From: Lachnospiraceae bacterium UBA6987
Lineage (GTDB): Bacteria > Bacillota > Clostridia > Lachnospirales > Lachnospiraceae
Reading direction: 5' to 3'
NCBI GenBank assembly: GCA_002449955.1
Contig: DJYD01000052.1
Location: forward strand, 1 to 15,022
Length of the DNA: 15,022 nucleotides
The stretch's first letter is position 1. Every line of letters begins with the position of its first letter. This document shows, in pieces, positions 1 through 7,507 of this stretch. A program made the position numbers and the translations under genes. The notes beneath the pieces were generated by a model. It was not told the DNA's origin. It saw only the letters and a list, made by a program, of their open reading frames with translations, and ran no database searches.

Positions 1-26
1 AAAGCCGCCCGCGGGCGGCTTTTTCT
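1..26. terminator. Intrinsic terminator, probably bidirectional
   Basis: A perfect 10-base inverted repeat (AAAGCCGCCC, 2-base centre, GGGCGGCTTT) is followed on the plus strand by a T-rich run (TTTTTCTT). On the minus strand the racemase-like gene ends 12 bases away and reads into the same hairpin, whose far arm ends in TTT at the window edge. It would therefore terminate that gene and probably a plus-strand gene lying off the left edge. Confidence 0.85.
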
Positions 27-37
27 TATGTTTGGCT

Positions 38-1321
38 TTATTTGAACAGGGTCAGGTTGCCGTTCTCATCGAAAGGAACTTCTTCGTACGGGCCAAGGAC
101 TTCCACGGGCTTGACAGCTGCCTTCACGGCCGCTTCAGACATGTAGACCTCATCCAGATACTTGGTCGAACGGATGATGACCAGACGGATGTCTTTGTTA
201 TGGATCTGTCCGCAGAGCTTGACGCCGGCCTGGAAGACTTCTTTGTCATTCGCCAGGATCATCGGAATACGAGTGGAGTTCGGCTCAGTGGAGGTAATGG
301 TGTTCATATAAGAAACCTGCAGGTCAACCTGATCAAACATGTGCTTCGGCATAAAGTCGGCAAGGCCCATACCGTTGCCGTTGCCTTCGGACTTTTCGGT
401 CAGGTTCAGCACGCCGAGCTTGATGGTGTTTGGACCGCCGGAAGCTGCATTGGTGTGGAAACGGCCGATGATGTTGGTGTCCATACCGGTGCCGCTGATT
501 TCCTTGCCGATCTCGTTGACGATCAGTACATCGATCTCATCAAGCGCAATGCGGGGCATGCGTTCGCGGGAGGCAACAAGGTAGCCGGGCTCTTTGTCGG
601 CGATCTCATCACGGCGAAGCACATGCAGCTCTGCCAGATGGTTGTAACCGTTCTCAATGGTGGCAACGCCGCAGAGAATGTTCAGGTTTGCCAAGCCAAC
701 CTTGCCGACATTTTCGATGTTCTCGGCCATGTTTTCGAAGCGCAGGAAGTGGGTCATTTCCGCACCTTTCTGCTTTGCAAGGCCGATCGCCATCATCTTC
801 AGCAGGCCGCTTTCATATTTGCCGCGGAAAGAAGTGTGGAGCTTAACGCGGTTGACCAGGATGATGCCATCGCATTCACAGGCATTTTTGTCGATATAGA
901 CCGGAAGGCCGCGGGGGGTCGTGCCGATCTGATTGACTTCCATAGAGGCCAGAATCGGAGCACCGATGGTTTCTTCGGTAATTCCGTAGCGGCGAAGAAC
1001 TTCCACCTGTCCTTCGGCAGTAGCGCCGCCGTGGCTGCCCATGGCAGGGATCAGAACGGGCTGGCCGCCCTTTTCCTTGACAAATTCGGCAACCGTACGG
1101 ATGATGTTGGCATACTGATCGATCCCGCGGCTGCCGCAGGTGATGGCAATGCGGGCACCGGGAGCGATCGGCGCGCATTTTTCTTCGAGGCCGCGGCGAA
1201 GCGTGCCGACGACGTCTTCGAGAACATCATTGTTGAAGGTCTCACGGACCAGGGCGACCTTCGGGATCTCATAATTTTTCAGGAGTTCGCTGATAGCATT
1301 CAAGACGGTATCCTCTTTCAT
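38..1321 (-). CDS. LarA-like (DUF2088) nickel-pincer racemase family protein
   Basis: A 427-residue cytoplasmic protein of the lactate racemase (LarA)/DUF2088 family. These enzymes racemise or epimerise 2-hydroxyacids with a nickel-pincer nucleotide cofactor. Visible motifs are TCGSRGI (61-67), AMGSHGGAT (93-101), a KLH at 160-162, a GLLK at 172-175 and a TH ending at H191. In characterised LarA the key residues are H108, H174, K184 and H200. H97, H162, K175 and H191 lie at nearly the same spacings (65, 13 and 16 here against 66, 10 and 16), so they are the probable equivalents; this is my alignment by eye. The substrate cannot be named. No cofactor genes (larB, larC, larE) are nearby. Start choice is open: the ATG at 1321 has no ribosome site, while an AAAGAGG inside the first codons lies 8 bases before an in-frame TTG (codon 7, base 1303). 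A strong promoter lies just upstream and the gene is probably monocistronic. Confidence 0.85.
   Translation of the reverse strand: MKEDTVLNAISELLKNYEIPKVALVRETFNNDVLEDVVGTLRRGLEEKCAPIAPGARIAITCGSRGIDQYANIIRTVAEFVKEKGGQPVLIPAMGSHGGATAEGQVEVLRRYGITEETIGAPILASMEVNQIGTTPRGLPVYIDKNACECDGIILVNRVKLHTSFRGKYESGLLKMMAIGLAKQKGAEMTHFLRFENMAENIENVGKVGLANLNILCGVATIENGYNHLAELHVLRRDEIADKEPGYLVASRERMPRIALDEIDVLIVNEIGKEISGTGMDTNIIGRFHTNAASGGPNTIKLGVLNLTEKSEGNGNGMGLADFMPKHMFDQVDLQVSYMNTITSTEPNSTRIPMILANDKEVFQAGVKLCGQIHNKDIRLVIIRSTKYLDEVYMSEAAVKAAVKPVEVLGPYEEVPFDENGNLTLFK
1301..1318 (-). promoter_or_regulatory. Internal ribosome site that would select a TTG start for the racemase-like gene
   Basis: On the minus strand AAAGAGG (1312-1318) follows the annotated ATG directly and is 8 bases from an in-frame TTG at 1301-1303. 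Nothing resembling a Shine-Dalgarno sequence precedes the ATG at 1319-1321. The predicted transcription start (about 1329) leaves only some 8 bases before that ATG but about 26 before the TTG. The protein may therefore begin at codon 7 and have 421 residues. Confidence 0.5.
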
Positions 1322-1335
1322 GATAAGATACTACA

Positions 1336-1363
1336 AATATACCATGCTTTAGCGTGATGTCAA
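1336..1363 (-). promoter_or_regulatory. Sigma-A promoter of the LarA-like gene
   Basis: On the minus strand a perfect -35 TTGACA (1358-1363) is separated by 16 bases from a -10 TATATT (1336-1341). The expected transcription start is near 1329, very close to the annotated start codon. Confidence 0.8.
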
Positions 1364-1402
1364 GAATAGGCACCGAAAACAGTGGCAATCATGGCCGCGG
1401 CA

Positions 1403-1411
1403 TGCTATAGT
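1403..1411 (+). promoter_or_regulatory. Possible extended -10 promoter of the PIG-L gene
   Basis: TGCTATAGT matches an extended -10 element (TGn followed by TATAGT at 1406-1411), about 28 bases before the ATG. The -35 region at 1383-1388 (TGGCAA) is weak, which fits an extended -10 promoter. It is divergent from the racemase promoter. Confidence 0.45.
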
Positions 1412-1433
1412 TTAAACAAATGAGAGGTTGACT

Positions 1434-2204
1434 ATGAGCATTTTATCCTTTGTCGTGAACAAAGCGGCTCCGCCGCCGAAAATAGAAGATTATACGCGCT
1501 TTTTGTTTCTGGGACCGCATCCGGATGACATCGAAATCGGGGCCGGCGGGACAGCGGCAAAGCTTGCCGCAGCCGGAAAGCAGGTCAGCTTTCTGATCTG
1601 CACGGATGGCCGCTATGGGCTTGATTACATGCCGGAGGACATGAGACCGGAAGCGCTCGCTCTTATCCGGAAAGAAGAAAGCATAGGAGCTGCGACAAAG
1701 CTGGGCGTTCGTGACGTACATTTTCTGGGACTGCAGGACGGCGGCGGATATGAGAGGGAAGAGCTGATATGCGGTATTGCCCGCGTGATCGGAGAACTGG
1801 AGCCGGAGGTGATTTTTGCACCGGACCCCTGTGTGGACAGCGAATGCCATGCGGACCACCTGAATACGGGGGAGGCAGCAAGAAGACTGGCCTTCTTTGC
1901 ACCGTTTGCGCAGATCATGGCTTCTTATGGGGCGAAAAGTGCGGATGTGCAGGCGATCGCGTATTACATGACGGCAAAGCCAAACCAATACATCGAGACA
2001 GGCCGCTTCAGAGCGGTGCAGGCAGAGAGTATCAGACGGCACAGAAGCCAGTTCCCGGAGAACTCGGAGGCATGGCAGCAATTGGATCTGTATCTCAGAC
2101 TGCGCAGCACTTTTTTCGGGCTGCGGCGTCTGAAATGCCATGCAGAGGGCTTTCGGGTGCTCGGCCGCACGCAGATGCACTGCCTTCCGGAGGCAGGACT
2201 GTAA
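1434..2204 (+). CDS. PIG-L/LmbE family deacetylase
   Basis: A 256-residue protein of the PIG-L (LmbE-like) zinc deacetylase family, which removes acetyl groups from N-acetylglucosamine-type substrates such as GlcNAc-PI, mycothiol/bacillithiol precursors or small metabolites. The signature HPDDIE lies at residues 29-34, with H29 and D32 as expected zinc ligands and D31 as the general base. HADH at 139-142 supplies the third ligand, H142. A typical AEGFRVLG segment lies near the C-terminus (237-244). No signal peptide is seen, so it is probably cytoplasmic. The ATG at 1434 is chosen because GAGAGG (1422-1427) lies 6 bases upstream; an in-frame TTG at 1428 would abut that site. It stands alone, divergent from the racemase gene and convergent with the nitroreductase gene. 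The true substrate is unknown; nothing nearby indicates thiol or glycolipid synthesis. Confidence 0.88.
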   Translation: MSILSFVVNKAAPPPKIEDYTRFLFLGPHPDDIEIGAGGTAAKLAAAGKQVSFLICTDGRYGLDYMPEDMRPEALALIRKEESIGAATKLGVRDVHFLGLQDGGGYEREELICGIARVIGELEPEVIFAPDPCVDSECHADHLNTGEAARRLAFFAPFAQIMASYGAKSADVQAIAYYMTAKPNQYIETGRFRAVQAESIRRHRSQFPENSEAWQQLDLYLRLRSTFFGLRRLKCHAEGFRVLGRTQMHCLPEAGL

Positions 2205-2313
2205 AGACACAGAGATTGTCCGGAATGGATATAAAAAGTTTCTGATTTCCGACGCCGGACTCGCGATGTTGGCCGTTTTAGCAGCGGTGAAGCAGGGGGG
2301 CGATGGCGCCTTA

Positions 2314-3126
2314 TCACAGAAGCTGATAGCTGGCGATGTAGACCGTTCTTTCCGGCAGTGCGATTCCGGGATCCGCGATCGTGAAACGGATGCCCCTTCC
2401 GGCTTCTTCCATGGCAAGGGCAAAATGACACAGCGCAATGCCGATATCGATTTTCTGCGTATCAAAAACGCGGCCTGCACCAAAGCCTTTGGTGCGCTGG
2501 AGATAGAAATGCACAGCACTGTCTGTGACAATCAGCCGCCAGGGCTGATAATTGCAGGCAGAAGGCGCCAAACGGACGGCTTCAAGGACATCCGAAAGCT
2601 TCCCGGCTTCTGCCTGACTTAACGGATGACTGAAGTCTCCCTGGAAAAACAGCTTTTCAAAAGGCAGGCGGCTGTCAGCAGAGACGCCTTTGCGCATCAT
2701 GACTTCCCGGAGGGACTTTTTGGCGGCAGGGCGGCCGAGCGGGCTGACGCAGGGCATGATCTCGCCCTCCTTCAGGCTGACGGCTCGTTCAAAAGCGCCC
2801 CGGTCCATGGTACCGGCAATCCAGGTCGTGCCGATCCCCTTTTCTGCGGCATGAAGCACCACGCGCTCGAAAGCATAACCGAAGGCTTCCTCTGCATGAG
2901 GTACACGGGAAATCTTACCCGTGAAATAAGCTTTTTCCCCTATGATCACCGGACTGGACAGTCCGGTTTTTTCTGTATCGAGGAGACACCAGCTGATGGG
3001 GATGTGATAAGGCGTTGTGACCGTGTCAGCGAAACTGACCAGTTCCTGCAGTTCTTCGGCGGTAAGGGCCTTACCATCGAAGGTCCGTACGCTCCGGCGT
3101 GAGCGGGCAAGGGATAAAAACGTCAT
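2314..3126 (-). CDS. Nitroreductase family protein (TM1586-type)
   Basis: A 270-residue flavin-dependent nitroreductase-like protein. The N-terminus (SLARSRRSVRTFDGKALTAEEL) carries the usual FMN-binding arginine/serine pattern. The middle has an AAEKGIGTTWIAGTM segment, and the later LAPSACNYQPWRL is typical of the family that includes the putative TM nitroreductase group (TM1586). It probably binds FMN and uses NAD(P)H; the natural acceptor is unknown. The ATG at 3126 is chosen over an ATG at 3132 because AAAGGA lies 6 bases before the former but touches the latter. Longer in-frame starts would run into asnA. The gene follows asnA by 16 bases on the same strand and is almost certainly co-transcribed with it. 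I see no convincing terminator between its end and the convergent PIG-L gene. Confidence 0.85.
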   Translation of the reverse strand: MTFLSLARSRRSVRTFDGKALTAEELQELVSFADTVTTPYHIPISWCLLDTEKTGLSSPVIIGEKAYFTGKISRVPHAEEAFGYAFERVVLHAAEKGIGTTWIAGTMDRGAFERAVSLKEGEIMPCVSPLGRPAAKKSLREVMMRKGVSADSRLPFEKLFFQGDFSHPLSQAEAGKLSDVLEAVRLAPSACNYQPWRLIVTDSAVHFYLQRTKGFGAGRVFDTQKIDIGIALCHFALAMEEAGRGIRFTIADPGIALPERTVYIASYQLL

Positions 3127-3142
3127 AATCATTCCTTTCTGC

Positions 3143-4153
3143 TTACAGCAATTCAATACCGGCCTTGCGGCAGCTTTCAAGCATATCGGCAGGCCAGACG
3201 GAAACCTGCACTTCACCGATATGGGCTTTTTTCAGGAAATACATACACAGGCGGCTCTGTCCGATACCGCCGCCGATCGAAAGCGGCAGCTCATCATGCA
3301 GGACGGCCTGGTGGAAGGGAAGAGGGCGTCTGTCGTCACAGCCGGACAAGCGCAGCTGCTTATCCATTGAAGCCGCATCGACGCGGATCCCCATGGAACT
3401 GAGTTCGAAGGCACACTGCAGCAGGTCATTCCATAGCAGGATATCGCCGTTTAAGTCCCAGTCATCATAGTCGGGAGAGCGGTCGTCATGCGGCTTTCCC
3501 GAGGCGAGCGGTCTGCCGATCCCCTCTATAAAGACGGCCTTTTTCTCCTGGCAGATCCGGTTCTCTCTTTCCTTGGGGGAAAGCGTCGGCCAGCTTGCTT
3601 CAAGCTCCTGTGCGGTCACAAAGAAAATATCATTGGGAATGTCGTTTCGCAGTTCCTCGTAGCAGCGGTTTACATAATCGCTTAGGTTGCGGATCGCATG
3701 ATAGATTGTGATAACGGTCTGGTGCAGGTACTCACGGGTGCGCTGCTCGCGGGTGATGGTTTTCTCCCAGTCCCACTGATCCACGTAGACAGAGTGAAGA
3801 TTATCCAGCTCTTCGTCCCGCCTGATCGCGTTCATATCCGTATACAGGCCGCGGCCGGGTTCAATTCCGTATTTGCCGAGCGCATGGCGTTTCCATTTGG
3901 CCAGAGACTGTACGATTTCCGCGGGCTGTTCGTTCATGTCTTTTAAGGTGAAGGTCACCCGTCTTTCACTTCCGCTTAAATTGTCGTTCAGGCCGGATTC
4001 CGGCAGAACAAACAGAGGCGCCGAAACGCGCCGCAGCTTCAGATGGTAAGCAAGTTCATCCTGAAAATAATCTTTGATCTTTTTGATGGCCCGCTGGGTC
4101 TCCATGGGATACAGCAGCGCCTTGTATCCGGGCGGCAGGATCAGATGGGACAT
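3143..4153 (-). CDS. asnA: Aspartate--ammonia ligase (asparagine synthetase A)
   Basis: A 336-residue AsnA, the usual family length (about 330). It makes asparagine from aspartate, ATP and ammonia in the cytoplasm and is related to class II aminoacyl-tRNA synthetases. Diagnostic segments include ETQRAIKKIKDYFQ near the N-terminus, VSAPLFV followed by GLNDNLSGSERRV, the LHSVYVDQWDWEK block, a DWDLNGDI segment, and the C-terminal class II motif GGGIGQSRLCM. The start is firm: AAAGGAG (4160-4166) lies 6 bases before the ATG. A sigma-A promoter lies about 50 bases upstream, and the nitroreductase gene follows in the same transcript. No T-box leader, a common control of such genes in Bacillota, is present, since the predicted leader is only about 42 bases. 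Confidence 0.97.
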   Translation of the reverse strand: MSHLILPPGYKALLYPMETQRAIKKIKDYFQDELAYHLKLRRVSAPLFVLPESGLNDNLSGSERRVTFTLKDMNEQPAEIVQSLAKWKRHALGKYGIEPGRGLYTDMNAIRRDEELDNLHSVYVDQWDWEKTITREQRTREYLHQTVITIYHAIRNLSDYVNRCYEELRNDIPNDIFFVTAQELEASWPTLSPKERENRICQEKKAVFIEGIGRPLASGKPHDDRSPDYDDWDLNGDILLWNDLLQCAFELSSMGIRVDAASMDKQLRLSGCDDRRPLPFHQAVLHDELPLSIGGGIGQSRLCMYFLKKAHIGEVQVSVWPADMLESCRKAGIELL

Positions 4154-4201
4154 GTCTTTCTCCTTTAAGCGGCGATTTATTGCTTTAATGTGTTAAAATG
4201 A

Positions 4202-4230
4202 ATCATACGCCTTCTTCTGCTCCTTTGCAA
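4202..4230 (-). promoter_or_regulatory. Sigma-A promoter of asnA
   Basis: On the minus strand a -35 TTGCAA (4225-4230), a 17-base spacer and a -10 TATGAT (4202-4207) are seen. The predicted start near 4195 gives a leader of about 42 bases. It is divergent from the TIR-gene promoter about 60 bases away. Confidence 0.7.
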
Positions 4231-4290
4231 GCAGAACCTGAGCGGGGATACTTTATTGATCCGGGAGGGGTACTGTACGGGAATCCCTCA

Positions 4291-4319
4291 TTGACCGGGG
4301 AGCATGAAATGCATATAAT
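4291..4319 (+). promoter_or_regulatory. Sigma-A promoter of the TIR/lipoprotein operon
   Basis: TTGACC (4291-4296), exactly 17 bases, then a perfect TATAAT (4314-4319). Transcription should begin near 4326. This rules out an in-frame TTG at 4319 as start of the downstream gene and supports the ATG at 4385. Confidence 0.85.
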
Positions 4320-4384
4320 TGATGATATCCAGCAAGAAAGAGGACCGGACGCGGGCATGTAGCACAGCCTGCGGAGTAAAGAGG

Positions 4385-7300
4385 ATGGAACGCAAGTACA
4401 AGGCATTTATCAGTTACAGGCACCTGCCCCTGCAGATGGAGGTGGCCAAGGCCGTCCACCGGCGGATCGAGCATTATACGGTTCCGAAAAACCTGCGGAA
4501 AGACGGTGCGCGCAAAGTAGGCCTGGTCTTTCGGGATCAGGACGAACTGCCGATCGCCGGAAGTTTGTCGGCGAATATTCAGAGGGCGTTAGATAATTCG
4601 GAGTTTCTGATCGTTATCTGCACGCCGGAGACTTCCGGCTCCGAATGGGTCCTTCGCGAGATCAGCTATTTTCTGGAGCATCACGACCACGATCATGTGC
4701 TGGCCGTGCTTGCGGACGGCGCGCCGGAAGAAGCCTTTCCGAAACAGATCACGGAGATCCGCGGAGAAGACGGAGAGCTGATAGAGATCGTGGAGCCGTT
4801 GGCGGCCAATATTGTAGCGCCGACAAAAGCGAAGCGCCGCAGACTCTTTCAGACGGAATCCCTGCGCATTCTGGCGGCTCTTATCGGCTGCCCCTATGAT
4901 GCGCTTTACCGCCGCGAGCAGCGCTACCGCTTCCGCCGTCTTGCGATCGCCTCGGGCGCCATTTTCAGCCTTGCCGCAGCCTTTGTCGGTCTGCTCCTGA
5001 ACCGGAATGCGAAGATCGAAGAACAGCTGCGGGCGTCGCAAATCAATGAATCGAGGGCATTGGCGGCCCTTGGCTACAATTCGTTCAAGAGCGGCAAATA
5101 CCGGGAGGCGCTGTCTGCTGTTCTCGAGGCACTGCCGTCTGAGGAAAATGAGCGGCCGTACGTCGCGGATGCGGAATATACCCTGTCCCGGGAATTGCAG
5201 GTCTACGGCAGAGGCGGCCTGCATTTTGACCAGTCCATTGAGCAGCCGGTTTCGGTTTCGAACATGCTGATGTCAAAGGACAGCCGTTATCTTGTGTCGC
5301 TGGATGCTTACAGCACGATCCGTATGTACGATACGTATTCCGGGAAAGAGCTTTGGGAGAAACAGTGCAGCCGGGATTATGATTTTGCCTATATCGACGA
5401 GCTTCAGGCTGTCTTTGCCGGGGGCGAACTGTATGATGCTGCAACGGGAGAGCAGCTCTGGAAGTTGGAATCGGCATATTCCGCATCCGCTTTTTCCCGG
5501 AACGGGGCCTTCATCGTTTATACTGTGTACAGCAACGGAAAAGACTATCTTTGTGTTGCTGACGCGAAGACCGGCAAAGTCCTTTGCAGCACTGCGCTGG
5601 AAGGAAGCCTCTTTACCACGACGGGGTCTGCCGTAAGCGACGACGGAAAATGGGCGGCCGTTTGTTCTGCGTCTTCGGGAGAGACGTACGGGCGCCTGCA
5701 GCTTTATGACGTGCAGAACAATGAGCTCCTGATGCTGGATGATCAGCTTTCTCACTCCCCGGGGATCGTCCGGGAACTGATGTTCCTGGACGACGGAAGC
5801 CTGATGACCGCCTTTGCCGGAACGTCGGCAGAGAACGGGGGCGTTGCGGTGTATGACAGAGAGAAGAACTGGGAGCGCCGCTTTGATACGGCCCTTCGGC
5901 TGGATCAGAGCTCGGTCTATATGAACGGCAAGCTGATCCTCGGCGGCAGCATCGATTTTCTTGATTATTCGGCTGACATGATCGTTTACGGCAGTCTGAA
6001 GAATCTTTATCTAATCGATCGGGAAACGGGAGAGATCACCATGGACCTGCTCCTGCCGGACGTTCTCAGCTGCGGAATCCTCAATGATAATAATTCCTTC
6101 GGACTGATCCTGGAAAACGGACTTATCACCGGCGGAATCTCCAGCGGGATCCTGACCAGCGACGCCGGCTTGTTCTATAAAGATATGGATTATTCGCTGT
6201 CCAAGGGCGCGATAGGCGGCGAATCGTACCGCAAGGGTGTTTTTGCCATCGTCAACAACGAATATAAGACGACAATATCGATCCTCCGTTGGCAGAGCGG
6301 CGAAGAAATGACACCGGTAGCTTCGGAAGGAACAGAAATGGATCTGAAGAAGGCCAGAATCTATGCGTCCCCTTCCGGGAAGCTCATGGCGGCCCTGTCT
6401 TATGATCATTCGGAGATGATCCTGTCCTGTATGCTGTGGCGCGAGTCTGATCCCAAACCGAGGGTCTGTACCGTTCAGTGTGAAAAAGCGTTCACCTTTG
6501 ACTCCGGCACGATCTTTCTTACGGAAGACGGAAAACTGATCGCGGAAGATTATGTTTACGATCTGGAAAGCGGGACCGTTTCAGGTCTGACGCCCTCCGG
6601 GAAGACGGCAAATGAACTGGAACTGTATTCAATCCAGCACAGCAGCGCGTCGGCAGCCGACCGCGAAAGCGGCAGCGTCCTTACTGCGGCGCTGCTCCAT
6701 ACGGACTCGTCTGAACTGCCGCAGCTTAGCATATGGAAAGATGCCGAAATGCAGAAACTGCTTACGTTCCCGAAAGAACTATATTCACCGGAGCTTCGGT
6801 ATAAGCTGTGTGTGGCAGGCGTAAACGGGTGGGTGGTTCTGGCCGCCTCGGGTACCGAAGGGAAAGAGCCGGAAACGGTTTCGGCTGCCTATGCCTATCT
6901 TACAGACGAAGACCGCTTTGTTGCACTGACCCATATCGAGCGGGAATATGCAGAGGTTTGCACTCTGGCAGAGGATAGCGGGATCCTCGCGGCCGTCGGT
7001 GAAAACGGCAGCATTCTGCTCGTGAATATCCCGGACGATACGGTGACGAAAACAATTGAAACAGCCATACCGTCATCTTCGATCAAAAAGATGCTGTTCG
7101 TCAAAAATGATACTAAGCTTTTGGTGATGTCGGATTCCGGCGACCTTCTGATCTATGATGTACAGACGGGAGAACAGCTGAACCACGCATATTTCGGCGA
7201 CAGGAATTTCAGTTTCCATGCCGATGCGAATTGCTCGGCAGTGTTCTCACAAGACGGCCGGCAGCTGCTGCTGATCGTGAACGACGATACCTATACGGAA

Positions 7301-7498
7301 TCGGTTATTATCTGTTTGGAGACAGAGAAATGGAACTGCGTGGGGATGCATATCAGTGCGGCGCATTATCTGCCGGACACTGACCGTGTGATCATTAATC
7401 CGACGCAGGATGAAGTTTATTATGCGCCGTTCTATTCCAGGGAAGACCTTATGGCAAAAGCAAAGGCCGTTCTGGAAAGAGAAGCGCTCAGGCCTTAG
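4385..7498 (+). CDS. TIR-domain membrane protein with large beta-propeller ectodomain
   Basis: A 1037-residue three-part protein. Residues 4-120 form a TIR domain: FISYRH strand, VFRDQDELPIAGSL (BB-loop region), SEFLIVICTPETSGSEW, then E92 in WVLREI, the position of the catalytic glutamate in NAD-cleaving TIR proteins. Residues 186-206 form one membrane helix. A cluster of arginines before it (RREQRYRFRR, 176-185) predicts the N-terminus inside and the rest outside. A short TPR-like helical segment (222-275) is followed by WD40/PQQ-like propeller repeats to about residue 1010, with motifs such as YDTYSGKELW, YDAATGEQLW, IDRETGEI and YDVQTGEQL. The ATG at 4385 has GGAG 8 bases upstream and lies about 59 bases after the predicted transcription start. 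Similar TIR-helix-propeller proteins occur in gut Bacillota from what I recall; their function is unknown. NADase activity, scaffolding or signalling are all possible. It shares an operon with the following lipoprotein gene. Confidence 0.85.
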   Translation: MERKYKAFISYRHLPLQMEVAKAVHRRIEHYTVPKNLRKDGARKVGLVFRDQDELPIAGSLSANIQRALDNSEFLIVICTPETSGSEWVLREISYFLEHHDHDHVLAVLADGAPEEAFPKQITEIRGEDGELIEIVEPLAANIVAPTKAKRRRLFQTESLRILAALIGCPYDALYRREQRYRFRRLAIASGAIFSLAAAFVGLLLNRNAKIEEQLRASQINESRALAALGYNSFKSGKYREALSAVLEALPSEENERPYVADAEYTLSRELQVYGRGGLHFDQSIEQPVSVSNMLMSKDSRYLVSLDAYSTIRMYDTYSGKELWEKQCSRDYDFAYIDELQAVFAGGELYDAATGEQLWKLESAYSASAFSRNGAFIVYTVYSNGKDYLCVADAKTGKVLCSTALEGSLFTTTGSAVSDDGKWAAVCSASSGETYGRLQLYDVQNNELLMLDDQLSHSPGIVRELMFLDDGSLMTAFAGTSAENGGVAVYDREKNWERRFDTALRLDQSSVYMNGKLILGGSIDFLDYSADMIVYGSLKNLYLIDRETGEITMDLLLPDVLSCGILNDNNSFGLILENGLITGGISSGILTSDAGLFYKDMDYSLSKGAIGGESYRKGVFAIVNNEYKTTISILRWQSGEEMTPVASEGTEMDLKKARIYASPSGKLMAALSYDHSEMILSCMLWRESDPKPRVCTVQCEKAFTFDSGTIFLTEDGKLIAEDYVYDLESGTVSGLTPSGKTANELELYSIQHSSASAADRESGSVLTAALLHTDSSELPQLSIWKDAEMQKLLTFPKELYSPELRYKLCVAGVNGWVVLAASGTEGKEPETVSAAYAYLTDEDRFVALTHIEREYAEVCTLAEDSGILAAVGENGSILLVNIPDDTVTKTIETAIPSSSIKKMLFVKNDTKLLVMSDSGDLLIYDVQTGEQLNHAYFGDRNFSFHADANCSAVFSQDGRQLLLIVNDDTYTESVIICLETEKWNCVGMHISAAHYLPDTDRVIINPTQDEVYYAPFYSREDLMAKAKAVLEREALRP

Positions 7499-7502
7499 GA
7501 GG
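7497..7502 (+). promoter_or_regulatory. Ribosome site overlapping the TIR gene's stop codon
   Basis: A perfect AGGAGG begins on the second base of the TAG stop (7496-7498) and lies 5 bases before the lipoprotein ATG at 7508. This arrangement supports translational coupling of the two genes. Confidence 0.85.
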
Positions 7503-7507
7503 TTATC

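Noticed and set aside
32..1357. Open frame of 441 codons on the plus strand opposite the racemase-like gene
   Set aside because: It mirrors the LarA-like gene over its full length, has no ribosome site and its translation resembles no family; the minus-strand protein is clearly conserved.
2205..2313. Terminator between the convergent PIG-L and nitroreductase genes
   Set aside because: Only weak pairings (a distant GTCCGG/CCGGAC and 4-base stems) were seen; none is followed by a proper T-run close to its stem.
1443..2531. Open frame of 362 codons on the minus strand across PIG-L and the intergenic region
   Set aside because: It is antisense to intact PIG-L motifs and overlaps the end of the nitroreductase gene; no start signals or recognisable domains.
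4319..4384. Longer N-terminus of the TIR protein from a TTG at 4319
   Set aside because: The TTG overlaps the last base of the -10 element TATAAT and lies before the predicted transcription start; the ATG at 4385 has a ribosome site and begins the TIR fold at once.
4154..4384. T-box or other riboswitch leader for asnA
   Set aside because: The predicted leader is only about 42 bases and no T-box sequence or terminator/antiterminator pair was found on the minus strand.
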